Below are positions 40,443 through 49,108 of a stretch of 55,445 bases of DNA, one piece after another (position 1 is the first letter of the stretch; each line of letters opens with the position of its first letter). Source of the stretch: a virus; the IMG/VR virus record IMGVR_UViG_3300043654_000004, positions 1 to 55,445 of that record. One strand, given 5' to 3'. The position numbers were made by a program, and so were the translations under genes. The notes under the pieces are model-generated. The model was not told the origin of the DNA. It worked only from the letters and a program-made list of their open reading frames with translations, and searched no databases.

Positions 40443-42602
40443 ATGGCAGACTCACCAGATACAGTAAGTAACATCCCCGACCCTACTGCGGGACAAGCAG
40501 GACAGAACAGCGATCAAAGTGTAGGTCAACAAGCCCAACAAGCAGCTAATCAAGTCTCCCCTCAACAACCCCAAGCTGGGGGTTCTGGGCCTACAGGACT
40601 ACCAGCCGCTTCTGCGCCTCAAACGCCAGCGCCTCAGCAACAGCAACAGCAACAGCAACAACAGCCACAACAAGGTCAGCCGCCAAAGAAACAATCAGTC
40701 TTTAATAAAGTCCTTGAGATGGCTACAGGTGGGCCTGTTAGATATGACGAGCGCGTAAAAGATGCTAATGGTAATTATACTGGAGAAACAAAGCCTGTAG
40801 TTCAACATCGTTCATCTAAGGTCTTGGCAGCGGCCATCCTTGCGAATGCCGTTCAAGGATTTATTGCAGGCGCAGGTCAACAGGATTTTGCTAGCGCGAA
40901 CCGAGCAGGAGCGGCAGTCGGAGCGGCAAACGCTCAAAAACCAAGTCAACAGGCACAGCAGAGAGATGATGTAGCTTATTCTAATCAGATCAATACAACG
41001 AAGCATAATCTAGAAGTTCATAAACTGATGCTTGATCTTAATAAGCAGCAAACCGATCAAATGCAAAATGTTGTCGATGATAATAAGCCAATTCTTGATT
41101 CGCTTGAAATGGCTCAAAAAGAATCTCCAAAACCTTTAATTTTGAAACAGAATATTACTGAAGATGAACTGACAAAATTGTTGTCTGATGGAACGGCGCA
41201 TGTCACTCGGCAATCAGTATTTCCAGACGGAACTTCTGATGTTTATGACCAGTCGGGAAAACAAGTCTTTAATCCAGATGGAACGCCTAAGAAGACGTAT
41301 ACATATACAGTCTATGACCCTTCAGCGATGGTCGGTTTGACAGATGAATTGAAGCGGACAAATCCAGAATTAGTAAATGTTGCTTCCGGCCAACAGGTTC
41401 CGGTTCGAGTTTTAGCTAATCTTTGGCAGAAACGCGGACAAAGCATAGCCGCGCAAGGATATATTGACGACTTTCAAAAACGCCTTCAGACTATGACGGG
41501 CGATAAACAAGCGCCTATTAATTTCGTTGAAGCGACTAAGAAAGACCCTATTCTTAATGGAATGAAGCCCATTCTTGGAAAATACGCAGGTATGGACCCA
41601 GATAAAGCTTTAGACGCGATGAGAAAAGATAAAGTCGATCCTAACGTTATCGGAAGTTTCCAACGATTATTTAATATCAATGAAGGGGATTTAACCGAAT
41701 CTCGGGCAGAAATGGAAAGACAGACCCGTAAAGATCAAGATATTCAACAGAAAAAGTTAGAATCTAATCTTACGCTTGAACGAGAAAAGAAATTAGTTGA
41801 TTACAAGAAAAAAGCTGGTGTGGATGTAGATGATTCGGATACTCTGTCTAACGCTAAAAGTTTTCCGAATGAATGGGTAGACCCAAAGACGGGAATGCAT
41901 TACAATCTTTCTAATCCTGTCTATAATGTGGTTGAAGGCGGGGAAGACCCGAGCCAAATGTCTAAGCGGGCAACTAAAGGGTCTTCAGAATATAATCGAC
42001 TACTTCGCCAAGCAAATGACTATTCTTTTGCACGATATGGTAGACCTTTTGATGTGGCCCAAGCGAGCACTGATTATAAGTACGCGAATCAGAAGACTAC
42101 TCAAGATACGATTAAACTTCTTCGGTCACTTACTGGCGATGACAATAAGAATATTGGTGGAACATTTAAGCAACTTGATGATCGCTTTAACGCTCTTGGA
42201 AATACGCAAATTCCGAAGGTTAATAATGTATTTCAATGGCTTGAAACAAATGCAGGCCAACCGGGAGTTCCGGCTTTTAATGCAACCCTTCTTGGTGTTG
42301 CCGACGAATACGGCAAAATTCTTGGCGGCGGTGTAGCAACTGACTCTTCTAGAAATGAAGCTAAAGAGATCATTAATCGGGCATTTAGCGAACAGCAAGG
42401 TAAAGCGGCACTTCAGGCGATTCGTGGTACGCTCGCTAATCGTCAAAATGCTATGGTTGGCGACAATCGTTATCTTGTAAAACAATTTGGTAAGATGAGT
42501 CAACCACCTGTTGTCCCACAAGGAAAAATTGGAGTCTATAAAAACGGGCAACTCATCGGATTTTCTGATGACACTAAAGGGACTAACTATCACGCATTCT
42601 AA
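40443..42602 (+). CDS. Internal virion (ejection-type) protein B with poly-Gln tract
   Basis: The 719-residue protein has a Pro/Gln/Ala-rich N-terminus including a run of ten Gln (about residues 65-74) encoded by alternating CAA/CAG. A long helical, Lys/Gln/Glu-rich body follows. The pattern matches middle-sized ejection proteins of podoviruses that enter the host periplasm with the DNA. The last part has an A-F-N-A-T-L-L-G-V-A-D-E-Y helix. No enzyme motif seen. Confidence 0.7.
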   Translation: MADSPDTVSNIPDPTAGQAGQNSDQSVGQQAQQAANQVSPQQPQAGGSGPTGLPAASAPQTPAPQQQQQQQQQQPQQGQPPKKQSVFNKVLEMATGGPVRYDERVKDANGNYTGETKPVVQHRSSKVLAAAILANAVQGFIAGAGQQDFASANRAGAAVGAANAQKPSQQAQQRDDVAYSNQINTTKHNLEVHKLMLDLNKQQTDQMQNVVDDNKPILDSLEMAQKESPKPLILKQNITEDELTKLLSDGTAHVTRQSVFPDGTSDVYDQSGKQVFNPDGTPKKTYTYTVYDPSAMVGLTDELKRTNPELVNVASGQQVPVRVLANLWQKRGQSIAAQGYIDDFQKRLQTMTGDKQAPINFVEATKKDPILNGMKPILGKYAGMDPDKALDAMRKDKVDPNVIGSFQRLFNINEGDLTESRAEMERQTRKDQDIQQKKLESNLTLEREKKLVDYKKKAGVDVDDSDTLSNAKSFPNEWVDPKTGMHYNLSNPVYNVVEGGEDPSQMSKRATKGSSEYNRLLRQANDYSFARYGRPFDVAQASTDYKYANQKTTQDTIKLLRSLTGDDNKNIGGTFKQLDDRFNALGNTQIPKVNNVFQWLETNAGQPGVPAFNATLLGVADEYGKILGGGVATDSSRNEAKEIINRAFSEQQGKAALQAIRGTLANRQNAMVGDNRYLVKQFGKMSQPPVVPQGKIGVYKNGQLIGFSDDTKGTNYHAF

Positions 42603-42610
42603 GGAACATA

Positions 42611-44986
42611 ATGGCTGAACCACAAGGTAATTCAATTGCTCAAGCCCCTCCAGCACAAGCAACGCCATCTCAACTTCCTGAGGGTGTTACTTTTGGCGAT
42701 CCGGGGCAGAGTCAAGCGCCCAATAATACGCCCAATAATACCCAATCTTCGCCAATTCCTGAAGGTGTGACCTTTGGAGAACCCGGCCAAGAAAAGGGCG
42801 AGCAAAAAGATAATAATGACGTAAGTCATCATGGACTTCTTGCTCGGGCTTGGGATTGGGTTAATTCTCCGATAGCCGATAAAATTCTTCCTAAAGATAT
42901 GAAAACAGCGGACTTAATCAAGGCGGCTGCTTTTGAGAAACTTTATGGACAAGCGTATATTCCCGGAGTTAACGACTTTGATACAATGGCGCAAGTTCAT
43001 GAAAGTCAAGGTCCAGTTAAAAATTTCATTAGAACGTTAGTTGCTGGATCGGCCAAAGATGCGTCTAATATGGCCGCTGGTTTGACTTCTCCCGGCCAAT
43101 TAGCGCTGCTTGCTACAGGCGCGGGAGAAGCAGGAGCGTTAGGCAAGGCAGCAGTCCCGGTTGCAAAGACTGTAGGTGCGCTAGCTGGCCCTGTAATTGC
43201 TGCAACAGGGGCAAGTCAGACATATCAGGCGGTTAAAGACGCTATTAAGAACGGACTGACGCCAGAGAATGTCCAACAAGGGCTGTCTGGTGCCGCAGCC
43301 ATTGCTGGAGGCGCAGCAGGAGCCGCAAAGGGTTTACAAGGAGTAGGAGAAGCAGCTTTAAACAAACTTCGACCTACGACAGAAACGGTCGGTAATACTG
43401 AAGTTCCTGTACGTGGTGCAACGTTGACGAGTAAAGCAGCCCAAAGACTAGTTCCTGCTGAACGACTGGAAGCGTTGGCAAAAGAACAAACCGGACCAGC
43501 CGTAGCGAAAGGCATTGGCGAAACGGCTAAAGAAGCTGCTGGAACGCAAGCTGAAGTCACTCCAGATCAACATGACCGACTTGGCATCCGTGGTGTAGCT
43601 GATGAAGTAAAACAACGTTCTCAGAATACGTTTAAGAAATTAGATGAAGTCTCTGGGAATATGCTTTCTGAGGCTCAACAAATGGCTGAAGACTCTTCTG
43701 CTGACTATTCATCTGAAGGTCGGAAACAATATCGTCAGGCAATGGATTTACAAGATGCGATTTTCGACAATTATAAAGGTCATTCTGAACTTCAAGGAAT
43801 GGATTTAGATAAGGCAAAGACGGACTGGCGACAACAAGTTGCATTACGCGACATCAGTAAGAAATTGACTTCTGCTACAGAGTCGGCTGAAACTCCTAAT
43901 CAGGATTATCAGTTTAAGCAAGGAAAGCAATTGGCGGAATCTGTAGATTCCCTTGTCAAGAATGACAAAGACGTTCTTCAACGAGCCGGATTTACTGAAG
44001 ACCATATTGACCAACTTCAAAAGTTTGGCCGAATTGTTAGAGAACAAGCTAGTATCCCTAGATTCAATAACTTCACTAAAGGAGCGACTAGACTTCTTGC
44101 TTCTGGTTTAGGTTGGCACGAAGGCGGATTTGCTGGTATGCTAGGCGCAAATGTGGCCGAAGGAGCTATAGAACATGCCGGAAGTTGGATGTTTGATAAA
44201 TTGCTAGGAAAAGTCTTGACAACGCCAGCCGCTCTTGATACACTAAATACTGGTTTGACAAGCGGAATCGCGCCTAAACAATTGACTGAACAACTGAAGT
44301 CTAAGATTAACGAATCAGACCCAGATTGGGCCGGGAAGATGGGCGAAACTTTGTCTAATCTCTGGCACGATGAATCTGGAGAATTAACGATTCCACAAGC
44401 TGTGCCAAAAGGCCCACAAACAGCTTACGAATACGATCCTACGGGAGAGAAATTCGGGAATATGCAACACAGGATTACAACTACCGCGAACGGCGAAAAG
44501 ATCGGAGAACTTGCCGCTCAAGACACCGCTCCGGGAGTTGTGACTGTCCGGTCAAATCAGATTTATAATGAGGCTTTTAAAGGTAAGGGCTACGGTAAAT
44601 CCCATTTGATGCAGTTGTTTAAGAATGCATCTGAATCAGGGGCTAAGTCGGTTAATTCTGATATTTCTACGACAGGCGCGGCGCAAAATGTCTGGAATTC
44701 GTTAGAGAAACGGTTTCCAGATGCAGTGACAAAGAAAGTCTACGCTGACGGAAAACCACAATGGACGGTCAATCTTAAGACGTTGAAAGACCGACTTGAT
44801 TTCGAGGGTCTTGATTATACAAATTTAGAACGACGCGGGCAACAAAGAACGGCACCTTTGAATGCAACGGAGTTGGAATCTGCAATCAAATCTCGAAAAC
44901 CGTTCCAGAATCCATTCGATCAGACCCAAGGAGCGCAAGAGACAATTAATCGAGATAAAGCAATGCCTGCATATCCGGGCCGCTAA
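42611..44986 (+). CDS. Internal virion (ejection-type) protein C with GNAT-like C-terminal domain
   Basis: The 791-residue protein starts with a duplicated PEGVTFGDPGQ/PEGVTFGEPGQ motif (about residues 24-34 and 50-60). Ala/Gly-rich hydrophobic helices (about 155-245) that could cross a membrane follow, then a long helical body. At about 625-725 there is a GNAT-like fold with G-K-G-Y-G-K-S-H-L as the acetyl-CoA loop. No transglycosylase motif is seen. A protein ejected into the host with an acetyltransferase domain is unusual. Confidence 0.65.
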   Translation: MAEPQGNSIAQAPPAQATPSQLPEGVTFGDPGQSQAPNNTPNNTQSSPIPEGVTFGEPGQEKGEQKDNNDVSHHGLLARAWDWVNSPIADKILPKDMKTADLIKAAAFEKLYGQAYIPGVNDFDTMAQVHESQGPVKNFIRTLVAGSAKDASNMAAGLTSPGQLALLATGAGEAGALGKAAVPVAKTVGALAGPVIAATGASQTYQAVKDAIKNGLTPENVQQGLSGAAAIAGGAAGAAKGLQGVGEAALNKLRPTTETVGNTEVPVRGATLTSKAAQRLVPAERLEALAKEQTGPAVAKGIGETAKEAAGTQAEVTPDQHDRLGIRGVADEVKQRSQNTFKKLDEVSGNMLSEAQQMAEDSSADYSSEGRKQYRQAMDLQDAIFDNYKGHSELQGMDLDKAKTDWRQQVALRDISKKLTSATESAETPNQDYQFKQGKQLAESVDSLVKNDKDVLQRAGFTEDHIDQLQKFGRIVREQASIPRFNNFTKGATRLLASGLGWHEGGFAGMLGANVAEGAIEHAGSWMFDKLLGKVLTTPAALDTLNTGLTSGIAPKQLTEQLKSKINESDPDWAGKMGETLSNLWHDESGELTIPQAVPKGPQTAYEYDPTGEKFGNMQHRITTTANGEKIGELAAQDTAPGVVTVRSNQIYNEAFKGKGYGKSHLMQLFKNASESGAKSVNSDISTTGAAQNVWNSLEKRFPDAVTKKVYADGKPQWTVNLKTLKDRLDFEGLDYTNLERRGQQRTAPLNATELESAIKSRKPFQNPFDQTQGAQETINRDKAMPAYPGR

Positions 44987-45014
44987 AGTATTGATTATAA
45001 AGCGTAAATGAGAC

Positions 45015-45043
45015 TTGACAAGAATTATAGTGTTTGTTAATAT
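45015..45043 (+). promoter_or_regulatory. Sigma70-type promoter of the lysis-region unit
   Basis: TTGACA (45015-45020), 17 bp and TAATAT (45038-45043). The spacer ends in TTTGT before the -10, nearly the same as the promoter at 46237. Transcription should start near 45050 and run through a structured leader into the 45165 gene. Confidence 0.88.
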
Positions 45044-45067
45044 TAAAGATGAGAGATGAACCTATAA

Positions 45068-45143
45068 GATTGTAGCGCGTTGACTAGGAGTCCCGGCAGG
45101 GTATAAAGGTAACTTGAGAAGTTGCGTTCTCAGCCCTACAATC
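45068..45143 (+). other. Stem-enclosed 5' leader RNA
   Basis: GATTGTAG (45068-45075) pairs perfectly with CTACAATC (45136-45143), enclosing 60 nt that include GAGAA/TTCTC and a GGAGTCCC/GGCAGGG region. It lies between the promoter and the ribosome binding site of the 45165 gene. A multi-branched regulatory leader is likely. No known riboswitch class is recognised. Confidence 0.6.
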
Positions 45144-45164
45144 ATATCTTTCTTTGGAGGAGAA

Positions 45165-45596
45165 TTGTTAACAACCGATCAATTCATTAAGGGCAAAATC
45201 GTTGAGATTTCTTGGCGTTTCGGAAGCTCTTATTCGGGCGGACATCTTGCGGGACAGATGGTAATGAATGTCCTAGCGAATCGATTTCGTTGTGGATGGG
45301 GGTCATATTTATCTATTTTAGAGAATGTTCCTAACTTTATGGCCGAGAATGAAATTCCGTCGTTTAAACTTACGTCTGCTTGGGAGCCGAGCTTTACTAA
45401 ACTTCTTCATGCCATTGAAGGTTGTTATGCCGGATCAACTCAGGATTTGACTAAAGGGGCGCTCTATTTTGGAGATTTGAATAACATCCAAAGAGCGTGG
45501 TTTAAGACAAAAATTATTGACGCAAATAATCCTGATACGGGATTGAGACAACACCCCATTGTCGCTAACATGAATTCGTTGTCGTTTTTTAAGTAG
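45165..45596 (+). CDS. Cell-wall hydrolase-like protein (endolysin candidate)
   Basis: The 143-residue protein starts at TTG after TGGAGGAGAA. An upstream frame from 45114 covers the leader and is rejected. It resembles SleB-type hydrolases in order: a helical H-L-A-G-Q-M-V-M-N-V-L-A-N-R near the N-terminus, a long middle, and K-G-A-L-Y-F before a C-terminal strand. A catalytic Glu is not obvious (candidates lie near residue 63), so activity is uncertain. It is the first gene after the lysis-region promoter, next to a holin-like gene. Confidence 0.5.
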   Translation: MLTTDQFIKGKIVEISWRFGSSYSGGHLAGQMVMNVLANRFRCGWGSYLSILENVPNFMAENEIPSFKLTSAWEPSFTKLLHAIEGCYAGSTQDLTKGALYFGDLNNIQRAWFKTKIIDANNPDTGLRQHPIVANMNSLSFFK

Positions 45597-45604
45597 GAGG
45601 AATT

Positions 45605-45829
45605 TTGGCTCTAGATTTAGCAGCAATTGAAGAAAAAGCGCTATTCCGTAGACTTGACGAAATTGTCGAAATGCAAGATCGGGCCATTTCTGCGTTGAAG
45701 AATGCTTTAGAAGCGACTCAACAGGCATTAAACGTACTTGAACGTAATCGGATGGAACAGGGATATCAGCAGAAACTCGCGTGGCAGCAACAATATCAGC
45801 CTCTTATACAGAAGATGCCTTATTATTGA
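45605..45829 (+). CDS. Small coiled-coil protein
   Basis: The 74-residue protein (TTG after TAGGAGGAAT) is a continuous Ala/Glu/Gln/Leu heptad helix for most of its length, ending in a Gln/Tyr-rich tail. It lies between the hydrolase-like and holin-like genes. Function unknown. Confidence 0.6.
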   Translation: MALDLAAIEEKALFRRLDEIVEMQDRAISALKNALEATQQALNVLERNRMEQGYQQKLAWQQQYQPLIQKMPYY

Positions 45830-45925
45830 GTCAGTCGTTTTCATCAGCGGCTGCTTATGGGGTATCGAATAATCTTTTAACTGACATACCTATTATGATA
45901 GATTGGAATATAAAGAAAGATTATA

Positions 45926-46240
45926 ATGCTGGCCAAACTGATAGCAGTATTTAAGCCATTAGGCGGACATTTTAAAGAAGCGCTATCAGAGAACGGACGC
46001 GGTTCTTTTTCTCGATATGCTTGCGCTTTCATTATTATCAATTCCGTAGCTTGGGTTTGGTATATGTTATTGAAAACGCATGGCTTACCTGATATGACGA
46101 GTATGTCTTATTTTGTTCCAGCAACTCTTGGTACATTGTATGGTGCTAACCAGATCAAAAACGTCGTTGGCGCTTGGAAAGGAAATCCAGATCAAGACGA
46201 CAAGGATAAGACAATTGTAAAAATTGAAAATAACGCTTGA
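45926..46240 (+). CDS. Holin-like membrane protein
   Basis: The 104-residue protein has a charged N-terminus, two hydrophobic segments (about residues 32-50, and 62-79 with a loop L-P-D-M-T-S-M), and a highly charged C-terminal tail (DQDDKDK). Two-segment small phage membrane proteins beside a cell-wall hydrolase are usually holins. Its stop lies inside the -35 box of the next promoter. The 96 bp before it hold no gene. Confidence 0.6.
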   Translation: MLAKLIAVFKPLGGHFKEALSENGRGSFSRYACAFIIINSVAWVWYMLLKTHGLPDMTSMSYFVPATLGTLYGANQIKNVVGAWKGNPDQDDKDKTIVKIENNA

Positions 46241-46265
46241 CAGAAATAATAGCTTTTGTTAATAT
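46237..46265 (+). promoter_or_regulatory. Sigma70-type promoter of the phosphoesterase unit
   Basis: TTGACA (46237-46242), 17 bp and TAATAT (46260-46265). The stop codon of the holin-like gene is part of the -35. Transcription is expected near 46272, at the base of a leader stem. Confidence 0.88.
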
Positions 46266-46271
46266 AAGAAT

Positions 46272-46319
46272 GTGCTGGATTTTCTATAAAAGCCGTACAA
46301 CACTACGGTTGAGCAGCAC
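46272..46319 (+). other. 5'-terminal leader stem-loop
   Basis: GTGCTG (46272-46277) pairs with CAGCAC (46314-46319), enclosing a CCGTA/TACGG hairpin (46293-46308). The predicted transcript begins at the first base of the stem, so it may protect the 5' end of the mRNA or regulate the AAGGAG-driven 46343 gene. Confidence 0.55.
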
Positions 46320-46342
46320 CAATATTTAAGAGAAGGAGCCTA

Positions 46343-47608
46343 ATGTCTGTTACGAAAGCCGAATTAATAGCAAATCTTCAAGACGCAGCAAAGAAGACCG
46401 AAGTAGTCACTAGAGACTTTTATCGTGGACTTTATGGGCCAGATAAGACTTGGCAAAAGCATTTTTCCACATTTGAAGATTTTTGTTCGGCTGCAAATGT
46501 TAATCAGCCTTCCCCTGTGAGTGAAATTAACGGTAGTTCTTGGAATGTTTTTATACCAAGTACAACATTATGTACGGCAGATGATGTAATCAAATATTGT
46601 AAGGTTGATCTTTCAGTTTGGGAACTTGACCGTTTTCGGGCAAAAGATGTTTCTAAAGATGGAGAACTGAAGTTCCAGATTTCAGCGTTCTTTCATAAGC
46701 GTAAAAATATTTTAGCGATTCAGAAAGAGATTCAAGCATTAAAGAATTTGGCTGAAAGTCAATCTATCGAACCTGATGAAGAATATGATTATTCGTCCAA
46801 CTCAAGCAACATGCTTGAGGTTAATATTCCTGATGTTCACTTCGGCAAGTTAGCTTGGCCAGATGAGACGGGATATGAGCCTTACGACATTAAGATTGCT
46901 TCAGCGATGTATCAGCGGGCCGTTCGAGCGCTTATTGACCGGACTAAAGGAACGAAGTACGAACAAGTTCTTTATGTCATAGGGAATGACATGCTAAACG
47001 CTGACGATCTTGAAGGGCGAACGACATCAGGAACGCAAGTTACAAACGACGCTCGATATCATAAAGTCTTTAGTGTAGTCAGAACTACGGTAATTTGGGC
47101 CATAGAAGAATTGAGAAAGATTGCTCCAGTTAAAGTCGTAGTCGTGAGTGGAAACCACGACGTTTTGAGCAGTTGGCACGTTGGTGACTCTATTCAGTGT
47201 TATTTCCATGCCTATAAGGATGTAATCGTTGATAATAGTCCTAGACAACGTAAATATCATGAATTCGGCAATGTCCTTCTGGGATTTACTCATGGCGACA
47301 AGGGAACATTAGATGACTACCCGCTTTTGATGGCGACGGAGCAGTCCGTTGCATTTGGTCGCACTAAATTCCGGGAAATGCATACAGGTCATTTGCACAA
47401 AACTAAGTTAGACGAAAAGCATGGAGTTCGGGTTAGAATATTGCCTGCTTTGACCCCCGCTGACGATTGGCACTCCGAAAACACTTATGTGGGCAACTTA
47501 CGTAATGCAGAAGCTTATACTTGGAATAAGCGCGAAGGTTTAACAAGCATAACTATTTTTAATGATAATTCTCAAAGCCCCTTAATTAGTGAGGTTGTAT
47601 TAAAGTGA
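46343..47608 (+). CDS. Calcineurin-like metallophosphoesterase
   Basis: The 421-residue protein has the full set of two-metal phosphoesterase motifs: P-D-V-H-F-G-K (about 163), G-N-D (about 214), G-N-H-D (about 270-273), T-H-G-D-K (about 316) and H-T-G-H-L-H (about 347-352). The first ~150 residues are a separate helical domain. Such phage enzymes act on DNA ends or nucleotides. The nearby nucleotide genes make that plausible. It overlaps the next gene by 4 bp. Confidence 0.85.
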   Translation: MSVTKAELIANLQDAAKKTEVVTRDFYRGLYGPDKTWQKHFSTFEDFCSAANVNQPSPVSEINGSSWNVFIPSTTLCTADDVIKYCKVDLSVWELDRFRAKDVSKDGELKFQISAFFHKRKNILAIQKEIQALKNLAESQSIEPDEEYDYSSNSSNMLEVNIPDVHFGKLAWPDETGYEPYDIKIASAMYQRAVRALIDRTKGTKYEQVLYVIGNDMLNADDLEGRTTSGTQVTNDARYHKVFSVVRTTVIWAIEELRKIAPVKVVVVSGNHDVLSSWHVGDSIQCYFHAYKDVIVDNSPRQRKYHEFGNVLLGFTHGDKGTLDDYPLLMATEQSVAFGRTKFREMHTGHLHKTKLDEKHGVRVRILPALTPADDWHSENTYVGNLRNAEAYTWNKREGLTSITIFNDNSQSPLISEVVLK

Positions 47609-47988
47609 GAGTTTTTAAAACTCATTGTAATCGAGGGCATGAAAGAACACTTGACAATCTGTATGAAAATGGAACTTGTAAAAAATGTGCTTGTTTGCGA
47701 CAGCCAGAGAAAATTGCACGCATTCTAGCAAAACAAAAGGCAAATCCAGAAGCGCACGCTAAGCGAGTCAATGATTGGGCGAAAACAGAAAGTGGTCGGC
47801 GTAGTGTACGAAGTACACAGCTAAAGTATAAATATGGATTAACATTAGACGGATACGAGAAATTGCTAAATGGTCAGATGCGTCAATTGCTGTGTGTCGA
47901 TTGTAATTTCGGTCTTGGTCAGTTTAAGGATAGTATAGAGATTTTAAAGAAAGCGGTTGACTATTTAGCTAAACATCAATTACAATAA
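47605..47988 (+). CDS. Degenerate HNH endonuclease with deleted catalytic core
   Basis: The 127-residue protein keeps an N-terminal zinc finger (C-N-R-G-H-E ... C-K-K-C) and the distal part Q-L-L-C-V-D-C-N-F-G-L-G-Q-F-K-D-S, but jumps from Y-E-K-L-L-N-G-Q directly to M-R-Q-L-L-C. The expected first zinc pair and V-D-H-D-H catalytic motif (roughly 20-25 residues) are absent. The deletion is in frame, so a protein may still be made. It begins at GTG overlapping the phosphoesterase stop. Confidence 0.75.
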   Translation: MRVFKTHCNRGHERTLDNLYENGTCKKCACLRQPEKIARILAKQKANPEAHAKRVNDWAKTESGRRSVRSTQLKYKYGLTLDGYEKLLNGQMRQLLCVDCNFGLGQFKDSIEILKKAVDYLAKHQLQ

Positions 47989-48009
47989 ATTAATTTCTGA
48001 GGAGGAATT

Positions 48010-48246
48010 ATGAACGAGAACGACGAGAATCTACCAGAACATGCAATTAAACTCGACGGGACTATGGGAATCGGGGAAACATCCCTTTTGACCATAATTG
48101 TTAAGAATGAGCTTGAGGGCGGAAATACAGAAACAACTTATCAATTTCCGTTTGCTCTTGTTAACTTCAATTCGCTTAATGTCGCCTTGGCTTATAAATT
48201 TATTATGGGTTATAGGATTGAGCGCCAAGACAAGGTGTCTCAATGA
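48010..48246 (+). CDS. Small hypothetical protein
   Basis: The 78-residue protein starts at ATG after GAGGAGGAAT. Acidic N-terminus, then a beta-rich core (SLLTIIVKNELEG; TTYQFPFALVNFN). No family recognised. Its stop overlaps the next start (ATGA), so it is probably coupled to the deoxyribosyltransferase-like gene. Confidence 0.6.
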   Translation: MNENDENLPEHAIKLDGTMGIGETSLLTIIVKNELEGGNTETTYQFPFALVNFNSLNVALAYKFIMGYRIERQDKVSQ

Positions 48247-48638
48247 AAGTCTATTTAGCGGCGAGTTTTAGTCGCAAGAATGAGATTGTCGATAAGTCAA
48301 AACAATTGTCAGATATCGGAATTGGTGTTACTTCAACTTGGCCTTGGGAAGAGGCTGCGCCGAATTCATCTTTAGCTGATGTTGGTGATGAATATCTTAT
48401 TTTTAATGGACTTAAAGATATCGCTGACATCGACGCAGCTGATGGAGTGATTTTATTTACACAGGACCCTACAACTTCATTCTTACGAGGCGGGCGAATG
48501 CATGAATTCGGGTATGCTCACGGTAAAGGTAAACGTCTAATTGTTTGCGGACCAAAAGAGAATATTTTTCATTATCTTCCATGTGTAGAGATGTTTTCTA
48601 CGTGGGAAGAATTGTTAGAGTATTTTGTTACACAATAA
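48243..48638 (+). CDS. Nucleoside 2-deoxyribosyltransferase-like protein
   Basis: The 131-residue protein opens with V-Y-L-A-A-S-F-S-R-K-N-E and has A-D-G-V-I-L-F-T (about 69-76), G-G-R-M-H-E-F-G-Y-A (about 83-92) and G-K-R-L-I-V-C-G, the order of the nucleoside deoxyribosyltransferase fold. The Glu in H-E-F-G fits the family catalytic Glu. It may exchange bases on deoxyribose or salvage modified nucleosides, though many phage members have no known substrate. Confidence 0.75.
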   Translation: MKVYLAASFSRKNEIVDKSKQLSDIGIGVTSTWPWEEAAPNSSLADVGDEYLIFNGLKDIADIDAADGVILFTQDPTTSFLRGGRMHEFGYAHGKGKRLIVCGPKENIFHYLPCVEMFSTWEELLEYFVTQ

Positions 48639-48650
48639 TTAGGAGGATTG

Positions 48651-49007
48651 GTGTCAGACCCGAAGCTTGGCATTGGCGGCGCTCCTACTCGTGCAACTAC
48701 GCTTCCCGAAGAAGCGAAAGAGCGGAAACAATATCCGGTCGCATCTGGCGTACTTGATTATTTCCCAGACGCGCTAGTTGCCATTTCTCATATTTCTTAT
48801 ATTGGCAATGAACAACACAATCCCGGCCAACCTTTACATTGGTCACGTGGAAAATCTTCTGATGAATCTGATACTATGTTACGCCATTTTTTACAACGCG
48901 GAACATTAGATACAGATGGTGTCCGTCATTCAGCAAAAATGGCTTGGCGAGCACTTGCACTGCTACAAAAAGAAATCGAAGCAGAATCTACAAAGATTTC
49001 GGGCTAG
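48651..49007 (+). CDS. dATP/dGTP diphosphohydrolase-like (MazZ-type domain) protein
   Basis: The 118-residue all-alpha protein carries the sequence G-N-E-Q-H-N-P-G-Q-P-L-H-W (about 52-64), R-G-K-S-S-D-E-S-D, a second helix R-H-S-A-K-M-A-W-R-A-L-A-L-L-Q, and an acidic end. This is the domain named after the dATP/dGTP diphosphohydrolases of phages, including MazZ of phages with 2-aminoadenine DNA, but it is also found in many phages without that base. GTG at 48651 is favoured over TTG at 48648 by spacing to AGGAGG. Confidence 0.75.
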   Translation: MSDPKLGIGGAPTRATTLPEEAKERKQYPVASGVLDYFPDALVAISHISYIGNEQHNPGQPLHWSRGKSSDESDTMLRHFLQRGTLDTDGVRHSAKMAWRALALLQKEIEAESTKISG

Positions 49008-49108
49008 CCTAGGTCCGCCCGAAAGAGCGTCCGGCAGCGTGGATCATTCCGCTTGTTCCGCTCATATCCGAGTACAGGCCGGGACTACTCGGTTTACATT
49101 GGAGATAC

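Noticed and set aside
48651-49007. Claim that this is a 2-aminoadenine (Z) genome
   Set aside because: Only one MazZ-type domain is seen. purZ and datZ are not in the window, and the domain occurs in phages with normal DNA.
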